Origin: Fragilariopsis cylindrus CCMP1102
Taxonomy: Eukaryota > Bacillariophyta > Bacillariophyceae > Bacillariales > Bacillariaceae
DNA: 28,176 nt
Reading direction: 5' to 3'
Assembly (NCBI GenBank): GCA_900095095.1
Contig: FMBT01000656.1
Span: 1 to 28,176 of the forward strand
Both the position numbers and the translations under genes were made by a program. The notes beneath the pieces were generated by a model, which worked only from the letters and a program-made list of their open reading frames with translations, did no database searches and was not told where the DNA came from. Shown here piece by piece: positions 8,421-18,660 of this stretch. How positions within the stretch are numbered: position 1 is the stretch's first letter; every line of letters begins with the position of its first letter.

Positions 8421-11327
8421 ATGGCAAACGGTTTCGTCGGCTCCAACGGCTTCAACGGCATGGATCAAAAAGTCCGTCAAAGGAGATCGTCGCCTCATTG
8501 TCGAGAGAAGAATAATGGTGGTGTTAGCACTAATAATAGCAGTACGTTAGACCCAGTTGGTGCCTACCAATCAAAGAGTCGATACCGGAATGGTCGTGAC
8601 GGAAGAAGCCGTGTTAAAGGCAGTAGTAGTAGTAGAAGATCGTCACTGTTCATCGGTATATCTGTTGTAATCATTGGGATAATTCTATCACTGGTTGTTA
8701 TAGCCGCGGTGGCACGCCACCTTTCATCCTCATCCACATCCTCATCCTCATTAGGAGGAGGAAAGTGTACTGAGAACCACCACATTAATGGTATATCAGG
8801 AAATCTTTATACATGGTGCTATAAAAACAAAATAGATAATAATAATCAAGGTAGGATACTAACCGATGAAAAATCAGGTTCTACTACTAAAAGTTTGGGA
8901 GTCGAGAGGGTTATTCGTGACAAGTCCGGCAATGATGTTTCGGGCGAACCAAAAAAAATACTAGCTGCCATCGATGCTCACGAGTATCTTCATGGTGGCA
9001 TTGTCAATGAAGATCAAGATGAGGTATGTTATGCTGACTTGACAAGATTAGGATATATTGCACCGGGTGATCATCAAGGATATAGTCAACCCGTGATCGG
9101 CCCTGTCACTACGACGACGTATTAACAACGAGACCCAAAAGAGGCTACAATGATGAGATTGATTTTACCTTTTTCCGAGATGCTGACGAGATAAAATTTA
9201 CAGATAAAATTAGGTGTATGCTTGAGTGCGTTGATCGCGTATTGGTCGGTCGTGATAAGGGACCTTCTAATAACGAAAACAGTCTTCGAGAAAAGAAAGA
9301 ATACCCAATTGAAAGGAGTATGGAGGAGCTCCAACCAAAAGACAAGGTCGCTGTCGACGACGTCATGCTAATCGAGGCTGCCAAGGCGGGGATGCTCCTC
9401 GTTGCGGAAAAGTTGATAGTCAAACACGGTCTTGATCCTCTCTATAGACCGGTACAGAATGAACCGGGTAGTAGTAGAAGTCTCAATGCCATACAGGAGG
9501 CTATTCGAGGTGGGTACGCTGAGATTGTGAAGGTGTTGACTAACGGAGATAATTCCATGATTATTGATGAGTACGATCGATCCGTGAAGATTACGTCAAG
9601 ATGAAGGGTTCACCGATCCGTCCTTATGATGCAAGGAACGTCCTCGGTATTGAAGTAGTTGAAGAAAGCGCCAGTAGTCAGCAACGGGGAAAGCATAGAG
9701 ATAGCCACCACGGCAACAAGAGTGGCAAAAGATCAGGATGGAGTGAAACTTCTGTGACTTCGTTTGATCACGACCGCTGTGATTTTGATGTTATCGACGG
9801 GGAGTTGTCAGCGGAAGTTTTCTACAGGGATTACTTTATTACTGGTCGTCCAGTAGCCATGAGAGGACAAGCTGACGAGATGGAACTTGATATGTTCTCT
9901 AAGAATAGTTGGGAGAAGTTAGACAAATTCAATCCAAATGAATTATTTGAAGTAGGTCCCACGGCATACCCTCCTTTAAGCGAGCAAGAGCTATGTAGTG
10001 AGGACATGTCCATTATTGATATGGAAAAGGGAGCTGTTTGTGAGGAGATGCCAGAAAAAAAGATGATCCACGCCCTCCACCCCCATCAATCGGATCTTGA
10101 AGAGCTTTACCCGGATTACGATGGTGATATTCTTGATCCGAGAGGTGGATTCCGTACCATCAAGAATTGGTTCCCGCTCGTCGAAAATAGAGATGATCTT
10201 ACTTGGCAAGTCTTCTTTGGTGGCGACGCATCTGGCGCTACCTACCACTGGCATGAGGCTGCCTTTAACATCCTGTACGTTGGAACAAAACAGTGGAAGA
10301 TTGGTCCACCATTATATAAAGGAATTACTGGTATGTCGGCGGAGAAAGTGTCAGAAGTACTGGACGAGAAGATGTCTTTAACGTGCGTCCAAAAATCCGG
10401 AGATATGCTTTACATACCCAATTACTGGGGTCATAGTACGTTAAACCACGGGTTTACCATCGGTGCGGCTGCCATTGTTGAAGACTACTACCAGCAGGGA
10501 GGTAGCACTCTTAGAGGAGAATCTAATTCGAATGATGATGATGACGAATCTGATTCCGAAGATGAAGCTGTGCAGCAACAACATGCGCATGGCGACGATG
10601 ATGAGGAGGAGATCCCTTTCTTATTTGTACACATCAACAAAACCGGAGGTACAAGCCTCATCCGCATGTTTGAAGAGCGGTGTGATGAAGAGTATTACGG
10701 AGGTGAATGGTGGGACGAAAACGAAGATTTCCATCGTGCCTTTCACGCAACGGCACATGCATATATAGATCATTACGGAAGAAAGACTTGGAACGATGCA
10801 TATACATTCGCTGTGGTTAGACACCCTCTTGCTAGACAAGTGTCCAACTTCTTCTTCCTTCTAGTAGCTGTCAAGAAAATGCCGATAAGTGTGAGGAGAG
10901 ACTGATTCCAACGCTCGACCTTGATTCAATGTCCGATGAAGAAAAGATGGACGCCTTCCATGAATGGATCCTCGACGTATACAAGACTTTCCCGCCTAAC
11001 ACCGCTAGTCATTATAGGTTTGGTGCAGCCGGACACGGGAATGAAGTGTACGATACCTTTAGCAGTACACAGACCAGTTGGCTTGTAGATCCTGAGGGTG
11101 AGATGGTCGTAAAGGAAATTTTTTATCTTGAAGATCTCAGCAAGGATATAACAAAGCTTGCCGAGCATATTCCATGTCTCAAGAGTGGTCCACTCGAAAT
11201 GGACCACAGCAACAAAACACCTAATTACCCTAATTATATGCTATTTGCAAAGAACGAACAGACAAGAAGCATCATCAACGAGGTTTTTGCAGATGATTTC
11301 AAAAATTTAGAGTATTCACCACTATAA
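8421..11327 (+). CDS. Membrane-anchored JmjC/cupin-8 hydroxylase fused to a sulfotransferase (about 967 aa, frames broken)
   Basis: The ATG at 8421 opens a ~72-residue basic, Ser-rich cytosolic tail and one hydrophobic helix (SLFIGISVVIIGIILSLVVI), a type II signal anchor. Next come a Cys-containing linker, two ankyrin-like repeats (LIEAAKAG... IQEAIRGGYAEIVKVL, about 9365-9540), a JmjC/cupin-8 domain (about 9775-10490) and an acidic linker. The end is a sulfotransferase domain with a PAPS 5'-phosphosulfate loop (FVHINKTGGTSL, about 10624-10660) and a 3'-phosphate motif (VVRHPLARQVSNFF, about 10812-10854). Cupin metal ligands look like H-W-H (10246-10254) and the His in YWGHS (10432-10434). 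Four open frames abut (breaks near 9120, 9586 and 10870) and read as one protein after one-base corrections, for example GPVTTTTY into TTRPKRGY. The role is inferred: hydroxylation and sulfation of a secretory or cell-wall target in the Golgi. It could instead be a decaying gene. Confidence 0.75.
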
Positions 11328-12018
11328 ATAAAAATGTAATGAATCTATTCATTGTACAGCTCTAGAGTCAACACTGCTACTGCAGATATCCTACACCATG
11401 ATGGTGGTAGATAACACAATTAGAAAATAGCAATAAATGTAAAATAAATAAAATACTACTAGCTTGTGAAGACGATATATATTCACATTTTTGCAAGAAA
11501 GGCAAGAAAATCGCTGTTGATAGAAAGAAATGGTAAAGGTGTAGATACGTCGAGACAAATCTAAATGAAAATTGATTGCATAAACAACATGTTCAGTTTA
11601 TCTGTAGAAAAATTCGAGAAAAGCTTCGCACTCGCCACAACAAAATATGGATGGATCCATGGTGGGCGGATATGTGATGTGTGCATGATGAATGAGATTA
11701 ATTATTGCACGGGACTTATTTTCGAATTTGATCACAACTTCAAACTTGCTGTACAGTATTGTGATAATCAATCGTGGCCAGGCATCTCCAACAGAACGGA
11801 GTGCCCCTAAATCCAAGCATTTCTAGAATTTAGACTCAATATAATTATAATTTTCTATTGTTCCTATGAGCGAGTTTCTGCGTTCGAAAATTTACCCATA
11901 GAGTGGCATACTATCGAACTATAATAGGCATAATCACATAGGTATTTCATAGTTTGAAGGAAGGAAAGAAAACAAATGTTTCAATTTATCTTACAAGTTC
12001 TATACTGCATTTAAAAAT
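11328..12018. other. Intergenic, convergent 3' regions
   Basis: The sequence lies between the stops of two converging genes. It is AT-rich. Two short overlapping open frames (about 11565-11816, one on each strand) show no domain, membrane segment or composition typical of the neighbours and are not called. It presumably contains both 3' untranslated regions. Confidence 0.5.
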
Positions 12019-13848
12019 TTAAGCCGCTTCCGCAGCAAAAAATAAAGTTTTCTCCTTTTCAGGTTCTTTCTCTACTGAGGACTCTTTCTCTGCCTTTGCC
12101 TCCGCCTGTAACTTTACAGACATAGCCTTGAGTCCATTTGGTCCGTCGGCTCGAGCGATGACTTCATCTGCAACCATCAAACCAGATCTTGTTGCACCCT
12201 CCATAGAGTCTAAATAATCTTGGTACGTGTAGGAACCGGCAAGGAAAAAATTAGAAATGGGTGTCGCTTGTTTCGGACGGAATTTGTCTTGTCCAGGAGC
12301 TTCTCGGTATAAACTTTGACCAAGTTTCACAACACTCGACCAGGTACAGTTGAGTTTGCTTGAGGACGGGAAGACCTTGTGGAGTTGTGCGATACAATCC
12401 TCTACCAATTGTTCTTGGGATCGTTTAGTGGCACGCGCATCGAAGACAGCCTGGATCAAACTTCCCTCTCCTTCCTTATAGTATTCCCCTGGACTTGTCA
12501 CGGCGAGATCAGCGAAGCATGAAAATTCAGTGTCAGCACTATATAACAAGTTGTCGATACCACCACCTCGACCGTCACTTTGATCGCCCGAAATGTCCAT
12601 CATACGAGCATCGTCGTTTAGTTCTGTCACCCAACCATCAAATCGAACTTGAACGGTAGCAATAGGAACAGTTTCTAACTCGTAAATTTTGTCAAACATG
12701 TCGTATTGACGAAAGCTCTTTGGTAATACCTTTTTGATACCGGGAACATCAAGGGCACAAATAACTGTATCGAATTCGTGATAAACATTCTTAGCGCCGA
12801 TCTTGATACCACGCACACGAGTGGGTAAGCCCGTTTCGGGATCTAAATCATGAACTAATTCCCGACATGGACTGCTAAGATTAATTTTAACGTCGCGATC
12901 TTCGAGGTACTTAATGATGGGATCGTGTAAGCCCGTTTGGGGACTACCATCCAGCATCCTCAAGACGCTGGCTTCGGTCCGGATAGCGAAGAGCATAAAA
13001 ATGGTCAACATAGCACGAGCACTAATAGTATCACAATCTAAAAATCCTAGAGCGTACGCGATAGGATCCCACATCCGATCTAAACTCCCTCGTTTACCAC
13101 CTAACTGAGTGAACCATTCGGTAAAGGTAATATCGTCTAATTCTCGGACCATATCCATTCCACCGTCGAAATCGACTAAGGCACGGACGATGGGAGATGT
13201 TCCCAAACGGACCGCGTTATGGAACTTATCTTCTATACCTAATTGTTCGGTGGCGGCGAATGCCGCGAGACCACTAATGGGAGCACCAATGGGGAATCGG
13301 AAATCGAGGGCACCTAATTTCCCTCCATCATTGACAAATGTATGTACATGGTCTTTGATACGTAAGTTCTTATCGAAACCACCCGTTCGTTTCATAATAC
13401 CAAATAGATTGTAGTAACACCCGAAGAACACATGTAAACCCATTTCAATATGATTATCATCCTTGTCTTGCCATGAACTGACTTTACCTCCCACGAAGGG
13501 TCGTAATTCGAACATTTCAACTTGATGGCCCGCATCAGCTAAGTCCATTGCAGCGATCATTCCAGCTAATCCAGCACCGACGATTCCAATCTTGAGCTTT
13601 TCCTTATTAACAACTCCCGGTCCATTTTGAGCGCGAGCCATAAGATCTTCATTTAGAAAGGAATCGTTTCCTATTTGGGTCTTTGCACCGTCAGAGGTAA
13701 ACCCATCTGTTGCCGTATCGGAAAGAGATCGAACAGCGCTGCTTCTACTAGTACTTTTAGGCATGAACGCAGAGCACGAAGATATCGCCATTGTCGCCAC
13801 CACTGCCGTTACGAGGGTGAAGCCTCGGCTTCTTGTGTTATTTCCCAT
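12019..13848 (-). CDS. ZDS: Zeta-carotene desaturase, plastid-targeted
   Basis: An intact single-exon 609-aa protein. ZDS converts zeta-carotene through neurosporene to lycopene in the plastid, passing electrons to plastoquinone, upstream of fucoxanthin and diadinoxanthin. Residues 1-27 form a signal peptide ending SCSA before FMP, the F-type bipartite signal for complex plastids. The FAD site is GIVGAGLAGMIAAMDLADAG (G91-x-G93-x-x-G96, acidic E114), followed by GGKVSSW. Family signatures include GLHVFFGCYYNLFGIMKR, GALDFRFPIGAP, WDPIAYALGF.DCD and RTEASVLRM, with a C-terminal FAD-binding LAGSYTYQDYLDSMEGAT. These favour ZDS over phytoene desaturase. A charged Glu/Lys/Ala tail of ~30 residues extends beyond the core. 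The start is the first Met of the signal peptide. Confidence 0.95.
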   Translation of the reverse strand: MGNNTRSRGFTLVTAVVATMAISSCSAFMPKSTSRSSAVRSLSDTATDGFTSDGAKTQIGNDSFLNEDLMARAQNGPGVVNKEKLKIGIVGAGLAGMIAAMDLADAGHQVEMFELRPFVGGKVSSWQDKDDNHIEMGLHVFFGCYYNLFGIMKRTGGFDKNLRIKDHVHTFVNDGGKLGALDFRFPIGAPISGLAAFAATEQLGIEDKFHNAVRLGTSPIVRALVDFDGGMDMVRELDDITFTEWFTQLGGKRGSLDRMWDPIAYALGFLDCDTISARAMLTIFMLFAIRTEASVLRMLDGSPQTGLHDPIIKYLEDRDVKINLSSPCRELVHDLDPETGLPTRVRGIKIGAKNVYHEFDTVICALDVPGIKKVLPKSFRQYDMFDKIYELETVPIATVQVRFDGWVTELNDDARMMDISGDQSDGRGGGIDNLLYSADTEFSCFADLAVTSPGEYYKEGEGSLIQAVFDARATKRSQEQLVEDCIAQLHKVFPSSSKLNCTWSSVVKLGQSLYREAPGQDKFRPKQATPISNFFLAGSYTYQDYLDSMEGATRSGLMVADEVIARADGPNGLKAMSVKLQAEAKAEKESSVEKEPEKEKTLFFAAEAA

Positions 13849-14474
13849 ATTGTTGTTGTTATTGTTGTTGTTTTTATACAGTGTGATATGATGCTGACAT
13901 CTATGATAAAACTAGACTTCTTTGTGATGTTTTGTTGTCCTTCTCTGCTTGGATTTTTCGTGTTTGATTGAAGAAAACTTCGACAAAGAATCATACAGAC
14001 GTCAGCCACGCGCACGCGACAAGCAGTCGTTCCACGTGTTTTTAGTCGAGTTAGTCCTCTTCATATTATGATCACATCAGCATTATTACGAAATATTTTA
14101 ATCGCGCGAAAGTAGGTTCTTCAATTTTATTTAATTCGCAACGATTTTTCATTTTTGCTTCGATCAAAATTGTGTTGATCATAATTTATATCATTCAAAA
14201 ACAAAATTGAAAAAAGATCAACCGCAACCAATACCTCAAATAAGGTCTCTAATGCATGTATTTAATGTTAATATCGTTTAGTTATTAATACTACTCTTCA
14301 AACTATAGTTTTTCGTTTCCAGCCCCTCTTTGAAAAGTAGTAGGAGATCACCACGAAATGAGAAAATATCGTCGAACGGATGCGTACTAACGATACCCCT
14401 ACTTGTAAAATGCAGTACAGAAATGGAATAATTATGTGCTTTATTGTCATCATTATTGTAGCATAGAATATCCC
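13849..14474. promoter_or_regulatory. ZDS upstream region and histidine-kinase 3' region
   Basis: It holds the ZDS promoter (right of 13848) and the 3' flank of the histidine kinase (left of 14474). A GTTGTT-type repeat adjoins the ZDS start. TGACGT lies on the ZDS sense strand at 13999-14004, about 150 bp upstream of its ATG, and a CACGTG G-box at 14033-14038. TGACGT is the core of CO2/cAMP and light-response elements described in Phaeodactylum. A single hexamer is weak evidence. Confidence 0.35.
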
Positions 14475-15876
14475 CTACTGAGCGGCCAAGACCTCGGTAT
14501 TGCTCGTGTACCAAACTCCTGGTTTTAGTCGTCCGACAGTTTTTCCAAAAAAGTCTCTCATCTCTATAACTGAAATTGGTTTATACATAACAGCCGACAT
14601 TCCAGCAACACTACAGTTTTCTGCAACTTTTACGCTCGTGTCGGCTGTTAGACCCACAACGACAGGTTTTCTACTCAAACAACCGTTGGTGTCCGCCATT
14701 ATAGCTTCGCACAACTCTGTCCCCGACATACCTGGCATTTGAAGATCACTTATGACCAAGTCGTACGGGCCATTTTTAAACAGTTCGATCAGTGCATTTT
14801 CACCCGAGTCGACCGTGACAATATCCACGATACCAATAAGTTTCACCATCCTTCCAATGACCTTACGATTGATGAGTACGTCGTCGACCAAAAGAATTCT
14901 CAACTGAGACGTGGTAAGCGAAAGATCCTCAAAAGATCTGCATCGGTTGTTCGACATTTCCACAGGAGCGGTGATTCTTGAGTCGATATTAGGATTATTA
15001 TCAATTGCAAGGGGCAAAAAGAAGGAAAATGTCGAGCCTCTTCCATTACTATTGTTCGTGGCCCATATTTCTCCATTCATTCTATGCAAGAATAACTGAC
15101 ACAAGTTCAGACCAAGTCCAGTCCCCGATGGCTGACCAATTTTATTGCCGCCACCAAGAGCACGGGTGGGTTTATTATCCAACCGAGCAAAGCGACGGAA
15201 TAAACGATCTGCTTGATGAGGAGCAATACCGGGACCACAATCAGATATGGAGAAGCATAGGACGGAATGGTTAGAAAGAGACAAGTCCTTCTTTGAAACA
15301 CCATCGTTAGAATTATCATCTCGGGATGATGCGAGAGCGTGGTCTATCATGTATTCAACATCAGTCATGATGGTCGGTCGAATTCGAATACAAATCTGAC
15401 TTTCTTCTTCTGTATACTTGATAGCGTTCGAGACAAGATTGATCAAAACCTGAAAGAGCAAAATGAAATAGCAGGAAGATATTGGTAAGATGGAGTATAG
15501 AATGGACAAGAAAGAGAAAATAATCACCATTGCAGGAACTAATTTTACTCACTTGTTGCAGCCGCAAAGCATTAGATACGACCATGAAATCATTTTTCCT
15601 GCCATTTCCGTAATCAGTTACCACAGAAACGCCTGATATCGAAGCAAGGGGTTGACAAAAGTCGATCGTGTCTTTGATGGCCGACCGGGCAATGACTGAC
15701 GACATAGGGAATGAATCCATCACTATGTGTAATAAGGTGGTTTGATTCGTGAAGAAGACAATTCATAGACAAATATACGTAAGAATAACAATTCGGTAAA
15801 GACCGGACAGGACATGCATTCGATTATGAAGAACAATCTTTTGCGAGAAGATCAAGCCAATGATAAATAAATCAAT

Positions 15877-15909
<33 letters not shown>

Positions 15910-18158
15910 AAACAAGTCTTACTTTCGGAATTCACTTTTTTCACGTCAAGTAGATTATTGATTAGATTCAGAAGCAATCCCGATGAAGCCATAATAAGCT
16001 TCAACGATTCAGCAAGAATTGTATCGGTCTGTTTTTCATCTTTCTTTTTGTTCTCCTGGAGAAGCATACTAGTGACTCCCATGATGCCTTGCATAGGAGT
16101 TCGCAATTCGTGCTGTATTCAATTTAATTGTATGAATAAATAATAATAGTATAGAAATAGTACACCAATGAATGTGAGGCAGTTGGTTCATTGGGAAGCT
16201 AATAGAAAGGAAGAAAGAAAGCAAATAAACCAACCCAACAACCAAATAATAACAACGATAAACTCACCGTCAGTGTGACCATAGAATCTTCCATCGCCTT
16301 TGCTAACATAGCTTCTTCTTGTGCGGTCCTCTCTGCCTCTTCTCGTGCCCGTTCGGCTGTTATATTCTTGAAGACTACCAAATATCTATTGCTACCATTA
16401 TCGTCATTATTGTTCTTTTTGACTATTCGTTTTGATCTCGCATCTTTGTGATCTGCTGCAACGGTTTCGTCGTCATCGTCGTCATCGTCGTCGTCATCGT
16501 CGTTGTTGTCTACAAATGCATAAGGTGATACCTCTAAACGGAAAATCATTTCGTTGATACATACCTCGTCTTCTCTCCGATGCGATGCAAACGCACGAGT
16601 TAATTTCTTTTCATCAAGGATGGTTTCAAGTGCTAATACTTCCACTATCGTTCTACCTAAGAACGACTGCGACGAGACTTGATGCTGTCCTTGTATTTTC
16701 TTCCCTGTCGATATTGCTCCTCCTTTAGTCGGTGCTATTTTTGATGCTGCAGTAGCAGCAGCATCAATATTATTCGTCGAGATTTCTTCGCAGGCCGCAT
16801 TCAACCAGATAAAACGTAAATTAGAATCTGTGATAGCGATTGCGGTTTCACTTGCTCGTAGAGCTAATTCTACCATGTGTAATTTATCATTCTTTTCCTG
16901 TATCTCTTTTGTTCGATTCTGAACAAGAACTTCTAATCGTTCATTCAAATCAATTTCATTTTGAAATGCACCAGTTGCACCTACACCGACACATGCAATA
17001 AATGCAGCCTTCGTAATAGCAATAAGTTTTTCCTGTGCTGCTCGTATATTGTTATCATTTACGTTAGCATTATTATTATTGTTACTATTATTATGGATCG
17101 ATAATAAATCAGTAGCTGTATGATACATATATATACCAGCAAGGACCCAGCGTGCACCCTGTACTGTCAGTAAGTTCCAATTCGTTGTTTTTAATAAATT
17201 CCAATACACGTTAGATCGAGTCGCAGCAAGTGCTGCTATCGATAATAGGACCGGTCCACCCAATAATGGGAGTACATCTTCACAGTAAACAGAAAAAGGA
17301 CTTCTAATCGAAACATACGATGCAACACCGAACATGAGTACCATACGAATCATTTGGTCCTTGAATGACAATTTTCCATTCGAGAGGCATCCTACAAGTA
17401 CACCATGAAATTGGTATGTACTGTTATGATTGATTATTTTGAAAGAGCGTGTGTGTGTGTGTGTGTGTGTGAGAGATAGATAGATAGAAGATAAATATTG
17501 TGAGAAACTGAATCAATGGCAACCTGCATATCATGTAACAAATAAGTATACAAAGCTGCGAAGAGATACCGGTAGTAATTCCTCGTTGCACTAGTATATA
17601 GTATCGAATTATTTTCCATATCGTAGCGAAACAGAAACAAAGGAAAAAGACGTACATAACACATTCACCAGCATACGGCCATTGTTGTAAATTATTAAAG
17701 GCGCATAACCAAAGACCACTAAGGAAGGCAAAGAAAGAATATTTTTTCGAATGATGAAGGTATGAAATCCAATTCAATCCACCATATAATGCACAAAACG
17801 TTACAGATAATAGAGCTGTTTGACACAAACCAAATATCCTTTCTGTACAAACATCATCACTTGTTGTTGTATCTGTATCGTAATGTTCCTGTTGACATGT
17901 CATCGCTGCCTTCCATCCATCAATAGGAGTAACAACTGTAAATGCAACCGCACAAACAAGGTCACCATAGAATGGTTTATCACTTGTACGACCTTTTGTA
18001 GACGTCGTACTAGGTGTAGGCGTAGACGTAGTAGACGTAGACACATGCATATTCTTCTTCGTATTCTTCATCTTGTCATCGTCGTCGTCGTCGTCGTCGT
18101 CGTCAGTACTTTCAAAATTCTTTTCTTCTTTACAAATTGACGAGTCAGCCATCACCAT
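14475..18158 (-). CDS. Membrane PAS hybrid histidine kinase, five exons, 1040 aa
   Basis: Exons read 18158-17524, 17420-16268, 16112-15923, 15722-15553 and 15449-14475; every junction is GT-AG and the phases add up to 1040 aa. After an acidic poly-Asp N-terminus come several membrane helices in two groups (GLCQTALLSVTFCALYGGL, FFAFLSGLWLCAF, VMYVFFLCFCFATIW, then PLLGGPVLLSIAALAA and others). A coiled linker (NERLEVLVQNRTKEIQEKND) follows, then a PAS domain (about 389-560, with a poly-Asp insert). The HisKA box is HELRTPMQG (H597), and the ATPase has an N box (VLINLVSNAIKYTEE), a G1 box (SDCGPGI) and a G2 box (GTGLGL). A receiver domain has acidic pair LLVDD, phospho-acceptor D941 (VISDLQMPG) and K996 (YKPIS). 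All catalytic residues are present. It should autophosphorylate on His and relay to Asp; the ligand is unknown. The alternative start Met3 is possible. Confidence 0.92.
15877..15909. repeat. (AC)n microsatellite in histidine-kinase intron 3
   Basis: About 16 AC units with one interruption (ACGCAC), inside the intron 15922-15723, close to its donor. On the sense (minus) strand it reads (GT)n. Confidence 0.9.
17449..17472. repeat. (GT)n microsatellite in histidine-kinase intron 1
   Basis: Twelve GT units, inside the intron 17523-17421. On the sense (minus) strand it reads (AC)n, complementary to the tract in intron 3 of the same gene. A GATA run adjoins it. Confidence 0.9.
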
Positions 18159-18660
18159 GATCGATGCTAATGTTGGCGTTTATTTTCCGCTTGTTATTGT
18201 TATTATCTTGTGTGTAATAGGGGTAATAATAATGAGTACTTGTATGTGATATTGATGAGAAACATTGTTCGCAAAAGTACAGTACAATGTTCCTTCGTAG
18301 TTAGCTCCAGATCACTATGTACAATTGAACGACGTTACATACTTTTCTAGAGAACTGAGATTAATTTATTTAACTATCAGGACCGGTCGCGAATTTTCGA
18401 GCGACGAGCATACAATTAATTTGATTACTTCAAGTAGTTACTTAGGGGCTTAGATTAAAAAAATAATGGGGGGCTACGATAAATAGAAAAAGCAGAATTT
18501 TGCGACATTAAAATTTTGTAATCATCTTTTTCAATTCATTCATCACAGAAAAGAGGACGATACCGAACGACAGAACGATAGAACGATACACACAATACAC
18601 AATACAGTACACAAACAAGCACACACAAAGTCTACGAATATATTAATATAGTGTATTAAG
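18159..18660. promoter_or_regulatory. Divergent intergenic region
   Basis: About 500 bp between the histidine kinase start (-) and the next gene (+), presumably carrying both promoters. It has AT-rich stretches, and CGATA/ACGATA and ACACAATACA repetitions just before 18660. No defined element was recognised. Confidence 0.4.

Noticed and set aside
11565-11816. Overlapping open frames on both strands between two convergent genes.
   Set aside because: No motif, membrane segment or composition resembling neighbours; most likely 3' untranslated sequence.
17820-18140. Plus-strand Cys/Arg-rich 106-codon frame opposite the histidine kinase exon 1.
   Set aside because: It is the antisense shadow of a well-supported exon containing CGT/GTC repeats.
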